Shown here one piece after another: positions 1-14,347 of a stretch of 64,000 nucleotides of DNA (positions are counted from its first letter, which is position 1; every line of letters begins with the position of its first letter). Source of the DNA: Labyrinthula sp. Ha. Taxonomy: Eukaryota > Sar > Bigyra > Labyrinthulida > Labyrinthulaceae. Made by a program: the position numbers and the translations under genes. Location of the stretch: the NCBI GenBank assembly GCA_015227615.1, contig JAALGZ010000014.1, positions 806,001 to 870,000 of the forward strand. The letters run 5' to 3'. The notes beneath the pieces are model-generated. The model was not told where the DNA came from and searched no databases. It saw only the letters and a list, made by a program, of their open reading frames with translations.

Positions 1-3000
1 CACATTTTTAGTACACCTAAGCAAAACATGTAGTCTTATGTTGGAGAGAGTTGGGGCCTATCATTCGGTTCATTGTGGCAAATCTTTGGATTCTTCAACG
101 CATGAACCAGCATTATTAGCTAAGAAATTTATCATCAACAAGGTATATTCAAAATAAACATCATAGTTCATATATCGTATACTAATCTATTAAATAATAA
201 GGAATAAAAGATCTGTGATACCCCCAATACTTGTGACATAAAGTTTCACTCGAATTTTCCTTTTAATTCTCGTTGAAGTATATTTATTACTTAAAGGTGA
301 AAATTTCAAAAATACCGGATAGGTTAAAGGTAGCACGTGTTGTTGATTAAGACTCACTCACAATGATTATAAAATTAAATACATAGTTCCTTTCTGTACT
401 AAATTTTAGAGCCTGGTTATGGTGAAGCCTTAATTTTACCAATACAATTATTTATTTAATGGCCTCAGATACTTAAGCGTTTCCACCACATCTTTGTTTT
501 TTTTTCATTTTCAAACCTCTTTGAAATAGAACGCGAACTTTTCTTAAAGACGTTAAATTAGTTCTTAATTTTCTCTAGTATAACTCCCTTTACATAAATA
601 TCCTTAGAAATTTATAGTTTGACACGAAAGAATCCATACTTCTTCTATAATATATAAAGATATCTGGAACTTGTTCCTACCCAACCAAAGGGTATATTCT
701 TTGAAAATTTTGTAGTTGTGCTCGAATATAACATGTATATAGTTGTAATTCCGTGTCTTTCATATATTTTTAATAACAACTTGGTATGTTGCTGCTCCAG
801 CTAATGTAAATAGCTTATTACATTCTGAAGTATTTTTGTTTAGAAGATGATGAGTTCCTATGCCTTGTCCCGAGTTGTAGAAAACTATATTAATAACTTG
901 TCACTGTCTGGTGACAGAGTCCTTTTCTTAATTTTCTGATAAGAAATAAACTTTTACTTAAAATTAATTAGTGAAATTATTTATTTTTAATTTTAGCTTT
1001 CCTATGATTTAGTTTTATTTAAACTCGCATTTTATCTATGTAGGAGTGGCTCCTTTTGAAAGTTGTTTTCCAAATAAAATGCTTCGGGAAATTGTGTATA
1101 TCAAAGAACCAAAAAGCTATTTTTAGACCGTTTTTTTGCATATCCATTTACAAGAAAAGCTTCAGCAACACCCAAGAATGTGATTCAGAAATCAATTTCA
1201 ATTAGTGAGCTTTGTATGCTATGTGTTTAGCAATATTATTAAAGTTTACATTACACATCTCTAACTAAGCTTGAGATATATTTAAGAGCAATGATTGAAA
1301 ATCCGTTTATAAAAAGAATTTCTGTATATTATATTCATTAAAAAATCGACAATATAAAAATTTTTCTTTATGGGGATATCCATTAATTTAGAAAAGTCAA
1401 TTTTCCTGTCATTTTGGATTTTTTTTTCATTTTTATGGTATGACGCTCACTGCAATACACCTGAAATAAAGGGTACAAAATGTAGAAAAAATGAGTGGTA
1501 TAATTTAAACTGGGTAAGGAAGATTAACTGTATTGTGATAACTGAAAGCTAAGAACAACCTAGATATACTTTATAAAATGATTACATGAAACAGCGGCCT
1601 AATAGTTAATTTTTCGATACCCCAAGTTAAAAGGCTTGCCAATGTCTCAAAATATGTGCTGGAGTTTTCTAAGGAAAACTATGTTCAAAGAAATCTAGCT
1701 TTTGTTATAAACTATCGATCTTGCAAAATAAATTTTATAGTTATTATTATTGATCTAAGATTAATAGCCTAATAACATATCTATTCGGGATTTTTTAACT
1801 TAACAAGCATCCTTCATATATGTAATTTCATTTGATATAGGGATATTACAGAACCGAGTTCGTCTAATACCATAATATATCAATATAAAATTACACATTC
1901 GTTAAATGGTTACCTCTTCTCACCTCATCTAGAATGAAAAATTTGGTATCTGCTAAAAAATATGTAAATTATTAGAGCTGAAACACGATGCAAAATGCAG
2001 CCATTGTTCGTACATAAAATCAAGACACAAAGTTAACGGATATGTCTACTATGACTAGATTTCTCTAAATGATCCTAGCCTGTAGGGCAAAAAATAGATT
2101 ATAAACAGGATTAATTTTTTAGCTATTTTATTCCAAAATATTGCAAAGATAGAAGCCATCTAATGCTTTGGAGCACATTTTTATATCACTATATCTCTTA
2201 ACTTAACAACCAATCTTCCAATGAATATACCAAACATTACGTCCATATCTACAAATTTTATTTGTTAGTATTATGTAGGCTCAAAATTAAAATTTTTATT
2301 GTTAAATTGATTTCAAGTTTGATTCACGGGTACGGTAGAGGCCCCGAAGGGGGAACAAGTGATTATGTAGACAAAGAATATCTCTTTTAAAAATAGTGAA
2401 GCTCGAGTCATTCAATGTCATTCGTCTACTACCACAGATTTTAATTTCAATGGAACTCGGGAAAACTAAATTAATTAATACATTATTATAGAGATCTTAA
2501 AGATAAATATTTCAATACTATGCAAGGTTTTTGTAGATAAGATGTATTTCCTAATAAAAGACAGTATTTTGACAGGAGCACATGTCGACACAGTCAGAAA
2601 ACCAAGAGTACTCATAAAACCTACTTCGTTTGCAACCAATTTTACACATAATTCATATGTTCTGATCAATTTTCATCCCTTTAATTTCAATTTTGAAATA
2701 AGGTTATTATCTTCGCCATTATGTTATTACTCTTACTTTCTTGAACTAAATATTGATGTTTTATATTCAATTTTATCTAAAATATAATGACATATTACTG
2801 GCCGTATAAGGCTTAATCTAAAACAATTTAACAGCCTTTAACTCAACTGTATAACATTTCTTATTTAAATCAATTACCAAATCAACTCCAAATACGAGAA
2901 CTTATAGCTTTGGTATCGAGAAAAACACATATATTATAATTAAAGCGAAAGCAAGTTCTAGCACCCTAAATGCAGTGATGATAGCAATTGAATAAAGAGT

Positions 3001-5970
3001 CTATACAAGCACTGCAGGGATTATGAAATAGTTTAAGTCAATTTCTAAAGTTTTGTATGTTGCCAACTTAAGTTGCGTTTATCTTACTGCATCCATTTCC
3101 ACTTTTGAATCAAGAAGTGGTATCACCTCAATGTGATCATGCTTGTCATGAAAAATGCTGCCATGTCCGAATTCTTAAGTAGAGTCATATACATAAAAGG
3201 TATTCTATAAGCTTTTGGTTTTATTGTTGCTAAATTAGATTTATTAACCTTCAAGATTTTGTTCCATGCTAAACAGCTGTTGTTTGTAAGGCTTCACTAA
3301 AATATGTTCACAAATGATTTCTAGGAACCCACCTTAAGTTTCTTTGAGTAAACTATACATACGTTGTTCATGTGCTACACTTAGTAATTAATCTTGAAGA
3401 GTATCTGGGTAGCACCTTTTAATCGCATGTTTCAGGCTCTAAGTCTTGTCAGATGATAATCAAATATATTCCTGTATTTAAGAAAATTTCCTAAAAAATC
3501 GACCAATTTCTACTTATTGATACACCTCGGCATCCCATATGTCGTGCTAAGGAAAATTATATTGGATCTCTTCATATTTTGCGTAGTAGCACTGAATCAA
3601 CTTGAAACTGTTGTCTGCAACAGTAATATACTTTTCTTATAAAAGTGATCCATGTCTCGTTTAGCTCGGTTAAGCATTGCTTTCATAGATTTGAACTAGT
3701 TTTGGAAAGTGTGAAGAACCATGGTGTTTGTGATTCCCGATCCAAAAATGCTGGACGAGTCCATGGTCTGAGAATAAGTGTTCCAAAAGCTTAAATAAGT
3801 TCACCAATCGCACAACAGAATCACATAGACGAGTTTAAGCTGCCAAATTACATCTCTTAATACCGCTTAGGAATTAAGAATATCGAATTTCACTCAGATA
3901 TGAAATACACAAGTCTCAATATTCATTTACTGGGTTAGTTCTACAGAGTGCATAACTATGGCTGAAAAAAAACTGTTATTTCTCATCTAATCTGATAAAT
4001 AATAAAATTCTTTTGTTTTGTGTTTATGTATTTATGGAATAATGAAGATATTTTAGAAGCATTTTAGTGGCATTAAATTTGGATCTTTACATGAAGAGAA
4101 AAAATTGGTATAAAAAAGATCCACACGATCTGATAATGCTTTGATGTGAAGCAACCACCTTAAGTATTCCATTGTATTGGTTCGCTTTGCTCCATCGTAT
4201 TTCTCTTCAATATTTTACTCAAGAAGTCTCCGTCAATTTTACATAGAATTATAACTGCTCTAAAATACTTGTTATTCTTCTGTTGTGATATTTTAAGATC
4301 TTTCCCAAAGTTCGAATAATAGTCAAGTATGATAACCAAATTACACTCACTTAGTGTTTTCATCCTCGCTACTCTAAAAAATTAGCAAGAGTTACCTTAA
4401 GTAATAAATGTGTGAACTAAATTTGGTATTGTTCCCTGTATTCCTGTAATATACCATTTTCAGTAGCATATGTTGAGCCTAAAGCGAATTCAGAAAGATC
4501 TAGCCATGCTCCAATCATAGTTTGAGACCGATGTTAATGCACTTTGATTAGCTCAGGACATTGTGCTTTATCGTGATAATAGCCATTAACGCAAGGTTTG
4601 AACTAAAATAGCAGACTGCATATTTTCTAAGTGAGTAAATCATGATTTTTTAAAATATTTTCTTCATGATAATGTTCTAGTTGCTGAACGTTTCCTGCAT
4701 AAAGTTTTTGCGGAAAAAAATTCAAAGAGAATTTGATTTTGATACGTTATATGCACAGTTGAAAAATACAATACCTGAAGTTTTGGACCTTCTGAGGATA
4801 GGTTTAGATCCTTTCCTTTCGGGGAGAGATAGCATGATTAGCCACATCACAGTGTCATTCTGACGTAATATCTGGTAATACGAGACATTCATGCATCTAG
4901 CCATGAATCATTCAACTATTCATCTTAATGGGTTGTGATGAACAAGTAGAATGAATTTTTCAGCAATTTTTTACGACTGATGTGTCTGGAGTCTTTAACG
5001 TTGGTCCAAATTTCATTTTATGCATAACTGCATCAATTTTTATTTTTTCACTAGAACTGTAAATCGAGATATAGGGTAAGACAGTTAAATATTTGCAGCG
5101 AATCTGTGCACAGGGGCTCATGTGCAAGAGAAAGAGATATTCTTTGATATATTTTGCAGCAAGTAGGGTAATTTAGAAGAAGAGCATACCAAAAAAACTT
5201 TGACATTTTCCTCTCTAATATTAAAACATTAGAAGCACGCCGGAAGAAACTCACATTCAGTCTGGTGATATAAGTTTCTTCGGTTAGATTCCTAGTACAA
5301 AGGTGCTCCGCAAAAATACAAGCGTTGCTATTATTCTAGACAAATTAGTGGTAATTGGCAATCTAAATAAAGGTAATGTTAATCAAACTCAAACGAACAT
5401 GGAGCTCTTAATTTAAGACAGGTAGATAATATTGATTTCAGAGCAGTTAGCAGCCTTTCAAGGTATGATCTCACAATAGGTGGTCTCACGATTGGTTACC
5501 TAAATCAAAAGTCACTATGTTTTCTAGAGCAGGACAGATACCTGTGTGAAAGGAGTCTGTGTTAGCACAGAGAGCACTTAATCACCCAGGTACCAAAAGA
5601 GGAGCAATCTAAGATCTAGGTAATTACTACCTTGTGCGTTCAGTGTTTACATGATTGCATACAGGTAGCAAGACACTAGAGTCATTCTTAATCAATTTTC
5701 TTTTTCTTTGATAAGGGACCGAGTAAACAAGAAAGCTAGAGAATGAAAAAATCTTTCAGGTTAGAATTCTCCGATGAGAGTGTGTTGTTGTACATTGTGC
5801 TAAAGTTGAGTTATATAGTTGAAATGTAGATAAAGCAGTACCTTGAGGGCTAGTTCAGCTTCAGAGTTTAGTATGAACAGACTTTATACGTGAAAATAAG
5901 AGAAAACACAACTTGCACCAATAAAGTGTAACAGCTTGCTAGGGAATGTGCGTTTTGTGCAAGAGAAAAG
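1..5970. other. Gene desert, AT-rich
   Basis: No gene can be supported in this stretch. Open frames are all under about 80 codons and show no recognisable family. The best-looking short one lies at about 4681-4863 on the plus strand; it begins at TTG just after a stop and gives an amphipathic peptide, but has no ATG and no partner exon I could join. A degenerate coding remnant is possible. No tRNA, rRNA or long repeat was seen. Confidence 0.6.
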
Positions 5971-8277
5971 TTAAAAATCAAAAGAAAACAAGTCCTCGGA
6001 CTTTGTCGCCAAGGGTGTTTCAACCTTCTTTTCACCAATATTCTCGCTTATATCCAAAAGCCCCAATCCATTGTCTTTACTAGCCTCAGCTTCCCCAGGT
6101 AAAGCAAGTAGCTCATCTACAACATCCTTCACACCATCCGCATTATCGAACAATAGCATTTCATCGCTTGCTTCAACCTTCCTGGAGTTCCTCTGTTTCA
6201 GGACTGAATTTCCCTTCGTTAAATTTAAAATAAAACCGTATTCTGTGATGTTCTCTGAACCAAATGAATCCTTTACGTGACAATTCAAGTCTTCAACTTC
6301 TAGTTTGCTTTCTCTAAAGATCTCTTTCATATCCATTCTAAGAACTTGTTCATATTCTGATACGGATACTTGGGTTTCAAGATCCTCAAAACTACTTGCT
6401 CTACTCATTAATCCTTTGAACACATTTTGTAAACTTGAGCTTGCAAAACCATACATGCGTACCACAGAATCAATTGCGGCTAATCGAACCTCTTGTGAGA
6501 CACTGTGCTGTGTTAATAAATCTTTGAACAAAGAAGCACATTGAAGCTCAGTCATTCCAATGCCTCTTAGAACATTTATACTCTCTTGATGAAGAACTTC
6601 CTCACTTAATAAAGAAACAAAAACTGTAGGCGCACATTTCATGTTCGCATTAGAAAGATACCTCAGAGTATCCATTGATGTGAGAAAACTCCAAAAATCT
6701 GTAAGAAGTTCTTTCCTAACTTCTGAGTCCTTCAGAGCAGTTACGAGATTAATTAAAATGTCTTTCGTATAATCCGGAACTATTTCCTTCAACGTAAGGT
6801 TGTTTGCACTAATACCTGTAGAGAAAAAAATAAGTCTTCTCAAAGCTTTGATTTTCCAAATAAGTGTTCTCGAATCGTCATTAGGAATATATTGAACTGC
6901 TTTAACGAAACGAAAGCATATAGCTTCAAATACAAATGCATCTGATTTAGAAAAACAGGCTCCTGCATTTCTCTCCAAAAACTCAAGGATCTTTTCACAA
7001 ATATATTCATAGTTGCTTAGGCTCAAGAGAGAAAATATTAACTTGCTTGCTTTGGACTTTATAGTTGGATCATTATCTTCCATACAAGCAAGAATTTTTT
7101 CAGAGTACTTGTTGACTAATTCAAAGTACCCGGGATAATTTTCTTGAAGCATCTGTGAATATAAATTAAGACAAACATAGCGGAGATTCATAGTTGAAAC
7201 ACCACTTTCGCTTGTACTCAAAAATGATGCCAACATCGAAACAGCCTTTGCATTTAGTCTGTCATCGACGTTTAGTTTGGTAATAGTTCTCCCAATCTCA
7301 TACACCAATGAGCTTGATACGTTCTTTAAAGGTTTCTCCAACTCAAGATTTAGTCCACCTAAAACTTCATGCAAGAAATTTGCTGCATCTTGCTGCAAAT
7401 TAACATTCAAACGAACCAAATTTCCAACAAATCTGAACAATTTAATCTGTAGAAAACTTTTTTTAACCTCATTGTGTGATATAGAGGAAGCTCCAAGTAA
7501 TCCCTTAATCAACTTACATACAATAGGAAACACTTTTTCACTTAAAAGAATCACAATTCTTTCCTTTATCTGAATAAACTCTGTTTCATCAACTTCTTCT
7601 CCAAATGATTCAAAACAACTTAGTTCTTCTAGTAACGAAGAAAACAAAGTATATAGAGTCAAATTATTTGGATTCTTCCCTTCATACTGTAACTTTGCAA
7701 TAGAAAGCAGTTGATCGACAAATTCATCAGCAGAAATTAAATTCACTCGAACATATGTCAACAAAACCAAAAGTATCTTATTCTTGATATACGGAGTATG
7801 CTTGTCATAATTCTGCAGAAAACTTGATATATGCGATGAGAGATCAACACATAGACCTTTATTTCTCATATTAGATATACAGTTTAATCCTAAAGCTTGA
7901 TACAGAACATAGTTTGAGCTCTTATCTGAATTTGATTGAAGATCAAGAGAGATAGAATTCGTGCTAAGTTGTATGAGTTCAGGGTTGTCATCGCATAAAA
8001 CAGTTAGTGCCAGGTAACCAACTCGTTTTAAGTACATTCCATTAAACGCGATTAAACGAAGACATTCCATTTCTCCGAAACTAGTTGAGTGGTTTTGATT
8101 TAAGAGATGAATGTAAATGAGTTTTGACATGTTCCGCAGTTTGTGATGTTTTGGACCATCTTGAGTTGTGAAACTTGTTCTAATAATTGCAAGCTCTTTA
8201 GATATCAATGCCCGTTCTTCTGCAGCGGTTTTTCGGGCTCTATGCTTACGAATCAGTTCTTTTAATTTAAGAGACAT
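5971..8277 (-). CDS. AP1G1: AP-1 complex subunit gamma (gamma-adaptin), ear-less
   Basis: Large subunit of the AP-1 clathrin adaptor, which sorts cargo between the trans-Golgi network and endosomes. The 768-residue product starts with the family's conserved N-terminus (MSLKLKELIR, then KTAAEER at about 17-23, and the MECLRLIA segment near 70-77). This is followed by a long helical HEAT-type adaptin trunk to about residue 600. The remaining roughly 170 residues are acidic, linker-like sequence ending in DLFSFDF. The C-terminal gamma-ear (about 120 residues in animal, plant and fungal gamma-adaptins) is absent, and I found no ear-like exon beyond the stop. The frame is uninterrupted, with no intron needed. 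The start is the only ATG matching the family N-terminus, and the upstream sequence contains stops. A divergent gamma paralogue is the alternative; the alpha, beta, delta and epsilon adaptins fit the N-terminus less well. Confidence 0.83.
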   Translation of the reverse strand: MSLKLKELIRKHRARKTAAEERALISKELAIIRTSFTTQDGPKHHKLRNMSKLIYIHLLNQNHSTSFGEMECLRLIAFNGMYLKRVGYLALTVLCDDNPELIQLSTNSISLDLQSNSDKSSNYVLYQALGLNCISNMRNKGLCVDLSSHISSFLQNYDKHTPYIKNKILLVLLTYVRVNLISADEFVDQLLSIAKLQYEGKNPNNLTLYTLFSSLLEELSCFESFGEEVDETEFIQIKERIVILLSEKVFPIVCKLIKGLLGASSISHNEVKKSFLQIKLFRFVGNLVRLNVNLQQDAANFLHEVLGGLNLELEKPLKNVSSSLVYEIGRTITKLNVDDRLNAKAVSMLASFLSTSESGVSTMNLRYVCLNLYSQMLQENYPGYFELVNKYSEKILACMEDNDPTIKSKASKLIFSLLSLSNYEYICEKILEFLERNAGACFSKSDAFVFEAICFRFVKAVQYIPNDDSRTLIWKIKALRRLIFFSTGISANNLTLKEIVPDYTKDILINLVTALKDSEVRKELLTDFWSFLTSMDTLRYLSNANMKCAPTVFVSLLSEEVLHQESINVLRGIGMTELQCASLFKDLLTQHSVSQEVRLAAIDSVVRMYGFASSSLQNVFKGLMSRASSFEDLETQVSVSEYEQVLRMDMKEIFRESKLEVEDLNCHVKDSFGSENITEYGFILNLTKGNSVLKQRNSRKVEASDEMLLFDNADGVKDVVDELLALPGEAEASKDNGLGLLDISENIGEKKVETPLATKSEDLFSFDF

Positions 8278-11200
8278 ATTTCTTGTCTTATTTCTTTCTC
8301 AATGATATTTTGGCCAAATGGCCAGGTCTAATTTGGTTCTACTGGTAGTACCAAAAATACATCGTCTACCGTTAGTGATTAATATTAGAACCAAAGCGCA
8401 AAGACTAGTTGAAGCACCACAAGTTCCTTTGAAATAGGAACTAGAGGCTGATTTAGGACTATTTGAATATTAATAATAAAAAAATTCATACAGGTAATAC
8501 AAGAAACGTTCAGCATTAAGTTTTTAAGCTAAGATTAGACAATCTGGTCTTCTGTTTTTATGTTATTTCAGTAGAATAATGTGTTTCCAGCTATGGCTGG
8601 TTCATTCTAAATATATGTTGCTAGAGTAAAGCGAATAAATTTATGATAATAAAAATCTCAAGGAGTACCTTCTATACTAAGATGATATTCAAGGTTATTT
8701 TGAGCATTGGACATCTCAAACATGTAATAAATGATCGCGAAACCCTTTCCAAAGTTCTTGATTCTCTTAGGTTTTACTTACTTTCAAATACACGCATAAG
8801 AATCTATATGCAATTAAATTTAAATTTTGAGTAATATTTTTACACTCGAGCACATTGATTCAGTCTCTCAGCCAATGGCAACTGCATATATATACGGGAG
8901 ATGAAGTTACTTGGAAGCACATCTTTGTGAAGAAAAAATTAAACTGAAATTTTTTTGATACATACAATAATAGGAACTAAAGCTTGGAAGCCATGTAGAT
9001 TCATTGAATAAATTCTAGTTTTGTGATTACTTGGTGCTGTTGATTTTTCTTGAAAGGGGTCGTGGTTTAATATGCTTTACAAGAAATTGTTCCACAATTA
9101 AAAGTCTCCTATACCTTTTACTTAGAAGGCAATATTAAACTTTAGTCTGAGAATATGTAGAATCTATATACAAGAATTTTGAGCTTCAATGGAAGAGGTA
9201 CATGCACATAATGTTAATAGCCTCTATATGAGTTACGGTAGTAACGAAGATTCTAGGCAGAAGCAAACGATAAAGCGATCCAAAATTATTAAATGTTAAC
9301 TTAAAGAATCAAATACAAAGAGTTATTGATATCAAACAGAATAATTTAAAGAAATCTTTAGGGATTCGGGTGTGATTAACTTCTTGTGAACAGCTTTAGG
9401 ACATATGTATTGTAAAAAATATTTTCCTTTACTTAAGACATTTATTTTAAAAATACTACCAAAAAGTAGGAGATTTGCAATGTATTTTAGTATTTTTTGT
9501 ACTACATTATTTTGATCAAAATGAACTAGATATCTCTAGTTTAAAGCAGCAACTCTTTCGACCGCAGTGAAAATGGTCTTGGACCTCTAATTATGGGAAA
9601 AAGGGTTGTATATTCTGGTGCAACGGTTTTATTGTGAAAGCTTAGCGATATAGTAAGCCATGTTTTTAAGAACTCAATTTCCAATATATATTTCAAAAAT
9701 ATGCCAGGACATTCGAGATTATTACAAAGAAAAGTGCTAAGGCATAGATGCCGCAAGATATCACCAACCCTTCAAACATGCTTCAATTCGAATATTATGT
9801 TATTTCATGCGAACGGATCAAAGGAAAACCGAATATTTCAAAGCTTTAACAACTGTGTATAATAACTTTTGAATTCAGGGATGAAAAAAAATGTAGCATC
9901 ATATATATTTTCGAATAAACCATAGTTGGTATTTCGTCAACCTCTATCTTATCTTAAGGGCAATTAATCAATTGCTTTTTATTCACCTTATTTTGCCATT
10001 TTAGTTTGCTAAACGTATGATATAGAACTTATGAAATATTTCTATTGGTCTCCCTCTTTCTTGCCATAAGACCAAGGTATTATTGTGACTGCATCGTAGG
10101 ATGCTGGACCCATTTAGGTATTTTGTTCTATCTGGATTTTTTACCAAGTATAACCCTCATATTCTACAAAACTACAGCGGCTATATGCACATCTCTGTCG
10201 ACTTCCTAGATATAAAAAATGTTGTATCTTCGTTGCTAATCAAAGGATACTTTTTGAAAGAAGCTCAATATTACTGTAAAACTATGACAGCAATGACCCT
10301 TAGAGCCAAAGTTTGAGTGGATGTTGCTCATATAATTTTTCTGTTAAACTAAAAAATCCATATTTAATGACTTATGTTGTTTTTATTAACTGATCCTTGA
10401 ATTTTAGTTGTGATTCACTGAAGTTTAAATCAGGCAATTTTTATCAAACTTAGTTATGTCCTCTATTTCCCAGTGAAAGAAGGTTTATCCATATCATCGC
10501 CCTTTCTTTGTACTTGGCTGTGTGCTGAGCAGTGGATAGGGATTCTTAGAAATTCCCAGCATATGTTGAGAAACAATAAAGATTCAGGACATTTTCAATT
10601 TTGCCGTGGTACTTGGGAACTTCATAGGTTAATGTGTTACAGCATCAAATAAAACTGTGGTATTATTATAATAAAGAACCTTGCGTTTCATTTTTATTCA
10701 TATTGAAGTTTCCTTATAGTATTAAGAAGTAAAGAGATAAATGGTAACCCTGGATTCCCATTGTCGACACATCTTGAGTTGGGGTTTCTTCTTAAATCAC
10801 AGCTCAGCCCCCATTGATTTCTTACTTTAAAATTGTAACAGAGATAAATGCGTGAAAAGTTAGCTATTAATTATTCTTTAATTTCTTGACATATGTGGAT
10901 TATTTGACATCATTATATTCTATTGCTTCCAAGTGATACTGTATTTTCGGTGGAATATTTAAAAATTGTAAAGCGTATCTCACACCGAATATTTTTAATT
11001 TTGAAAATAGAAAAATCTAAAATCTCTTATAAATAACTTTCTAGAGATTCATGATAATATAAGATTTGGAATAGTTAGTTTCATGTAGAAAAGCAAAATT
11101 AGCAAATTTTTGGCACATTTATTTTAAATCCACTAGAACTCAGTGAGTAAATAACGTACAGTGCTTCTATAAAGTATCATATATAGCTATTAGACTATTA

Positions 11201-14188
11201 TTTTTAACCAATGCTAGATAATATTATTTTCATTTTTTTTTGGTTTCGAGGGGATGATCACAAATGTATGGACGATTTTCTTCCAAAAAGCAGTATTATG
11301 GCTATATGATTAATAATACATTTTCATCCATGCTAAACAGCTTCAAATATTATGTAAATTTAATTCAATATTAAGTTTTATACAAATATATAAGATTAAA
11401 ACAATAAAAAGCATAGAAAACCATGATTACCGAAAATAGGGCATATAATATTTCGTACCAGTAGTCATGAAATCTTCTATAAACACAATATTATCACCCA
11501 CCAAGTGTTTCATATTATAAAAAACATAACCATTTAAAATTTCGGAGTATTTGATAAGTATGAGTATTTTTATCTCGCATAAAATCTAATTCTAAGGCAT
11601 TTTTCACTGATTCTACAGATCTTAAAACACATACATTCAAATGTAACAATATGAAGAAGAGCTCCACTGATGATCCAACTCATTTCAGGCTCTAGCAGTT
11701 AGAGTAACTTAAGTTTCTAGCCAATTTTTAATTTTTTATTATTTTTTCTTAAGAATGGTTAAACTGGTATTTACTACAAAAACCAAATCTTCTATATTTG
11801 CTCAGCTGAAAACACAAAATCGATGAGCGTTCGCATCAGTCTATAAACTTTTGCTATAACCAGTTCACAAAAACTAAGAATCAAGGGCATCATTTCGAAA
11901 ATTGTCTTGAATAAGACTATTAATATCTTCTCACAGTGAGATTGTTATTGTTGAGAACTACTGTTTTTTTTTAGCCTCAATTCGCGAAATGTATCAAGAG
12001 AATAACTCTTTTGAGTCTGAACAGATATCAGCAACAAAAAAACAGGTAAATTCGCATTGGAAGCAAAGTTCCTTGTAGTATTAAATTATTCTGTAAAGAG
12101 TTCCTAAGGAGACATTACTTTTGGGACATCTCAGACGCATTGAAAATCTTTACTCTTATACTTCTAATTTTCCTCAATGAGTGTTATCAAGTAACAAAGC
12201 ACTCTGAAGATTCGCACAGAGTTCAGCATTTGGGTACATAGCTCTTCCTCTAAGCCTATAATTGGGATAATAGAAGAATTTTCCCGCTGCACGCTGTCAT
12301 AGTTATTTGACTAAAATTAAGTTGATATAAAGAAATCAGCCTAGAAAAAGTCAAATCTTAACTCCTTTTATGTGTGTTATAAAACAAACACAGGATATAA
12401 CTCGTTCTAGGAGTACTTTCAAGTACATTGCCATAGAAAATGTACATATGCATATATGTAGAAACTCAAAGATTCCAAAGCACCGAGGTTAAAACTCGTT
12501 GTTAAATATAGCGGGTACATAAATCAGGCAAAGGTCCCAGGGAAATCTTCTAATTGAAGTTCTTGATAATTTCCTCATAAGAGAGGGTGTATTCGATTTA
12601 ATATGTTTTGTAGAACACTGTAGTTAAGATTGCTAGTGTTGGTTGAATAATATATAGTTTCAAGCAGATGAAAAAACCAACAATTTCTTGTAACATTCAC
12701 CAATTCAAAGTATTACTAAAGCCGTATGAATGTTCGAACCATGAAAGAATAAAAGATCCAAACCAACCTATATCTTACTGCAACATAAGGAAGAATGGAG
12801 AAAATATCATAATAAGTAGGTGCTGAAACAAAGACTAGACTCTGTCACATTGAAATTAGACACATTGTCGATGTGGTCGATATGGGGGGTGGGAGTTTCA
12901 CAAGTTGAAACGTGTTTTACATTTGACTAAAGAAAGAAGGAAAGATAGGGTTGGAATAAAGATTAACGATGAAATGGAAAATTCTCATTGCTTAATATTC
13001 CTTAAAGCTAAGTTTATAAAACTTTGGTATTTATATACATCTACAGTAGCTTTAGTTCTTACTTTTACATCTCTGAAACACTAATTCAAGCCATATTTTT
13101 TGCATGAAATGAGACTAGCAATAGCACCTTACTAGTTCTAGACAAACTTCCTGGGGAAATTACTTTTTTCCTTATCAAAACAAATTGGTCCAATGTTCTT
13201 ATTAAATTTTAAAACTTTGTTATTTTTAGCCATGCTGTTAAATGCACTTGTTTCAGTTTCCACTTCTTAGTTCCATCAAGTTCAGATTGGAATATTTTCA
13301 GCGGGAAATTTTGAATACTAAAGTAAGCGCACCAAGAAATCTAAAGAAAGCTTCCAAGTTGTGGAAACTTTAATGAGATTTTCTTTTTTAGAATTCTATT
13401 TCTAAAGAGGAAAATTTCCCTTGGTTTTCAGCAATCTTTGATATCCTACATCTCGAGGACAGCACTAGTAGTGAACAATAGTCCGATTACCTTAGTTACT
13501 GAAGAAGACCTGCATTCAAAGGTTCATACCCTTCAAATATATCTTATAGCTATCTATGAATCAAATTTATGAAATTTAAGAATATTTATTTGATAATTGT
13601 AGAAATTCTGATTAGCATTTAGACAATTGGAATTTTCATTCTTTTTAAATAATTTTGATTTAATTCTGAGTATCAATTGATTATCAATAATCAAACAAAA
13701 TTGTTTTGGAAATACCAGAATAACATAGCAAGAAAACAAGGGAAGTGTTGAGTAACCAAGTATTTTGTAAGTTTAGCTATGTTTATGCTCTTTGTTGCTA
13801 TTTCGTCATGTGAAATACACCGTGCCACGTCATCTAGTGGTATTAAGATTTTTGAATATAGTTTCATCTTTCTGAACTACGTACCGTTAATTGTTAGCGA
13901 AGAAAAGGGAAGAAAAATATAATTTAACTTCAAGATATCTATTATTTTGGTACTTTACTTACTGTAGACAACTAAAATTAGATTAACACAAGTGTGGGCA
14001 CTTTGACTTGGCTAGGAAGCTCAACGAAGTAGATGAAAAACCCAACCGGAATAAATTCAACGAAAAATTATGTATAAATCTAAGTCGAACCTTGTCTGTA
14101 CCTGTAAACCTAAATTGGTTATAAAAATTTTGCATTATATTAATGAGCATAATAAAAGCCGCATTATGGTCAAATCTAGAGTAACACT
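8278..14188. other. Gene desert between gamma-adaptin and the inverted duplication
   Basis: AT-rich sequence of about 5.9 kb. Open frames are short (up to about 72 codons, e.g. 10101-10316 plus) and match no family I know. The first few hundred bases above 8277 should hold the gamma-adaptin promoter on the minus strand; a small palindromic motif (TGGCCA, two bases, TGGCCA) lies at about 8313-8326. No RNA gene was recognised. Confidence 0.6.
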
Positions 14189-14347
14189 AAATAAACTCCC
14201 TTTAAAATGAACGCAAAAGCACTAGTTATAGTGAACCAACGCTCAATGTACAAAACATTCGTTGCTCCAAAATTTAGTCCCTCGTGATGGGATATAGGCG
14301 TAAAAGCTTCTACGCCAAAAAACTCTGAATTCAATTTGCAATTATAA

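Noticed and set aside
5900-5970. A further exon encoding a gamma-adaptin ear
   Set aside because: A possible GT...CTAG splice past the stop leads only to a short, non-ear-like frame.
13570-13700. AT-rich stretch resembling 26880-27030
   Set aside because: Both contain GATAATTG, TTTTGATT and GATTATC words, but the composition is so AT-rich that I could not exclude chance; not called as a repeat pair.
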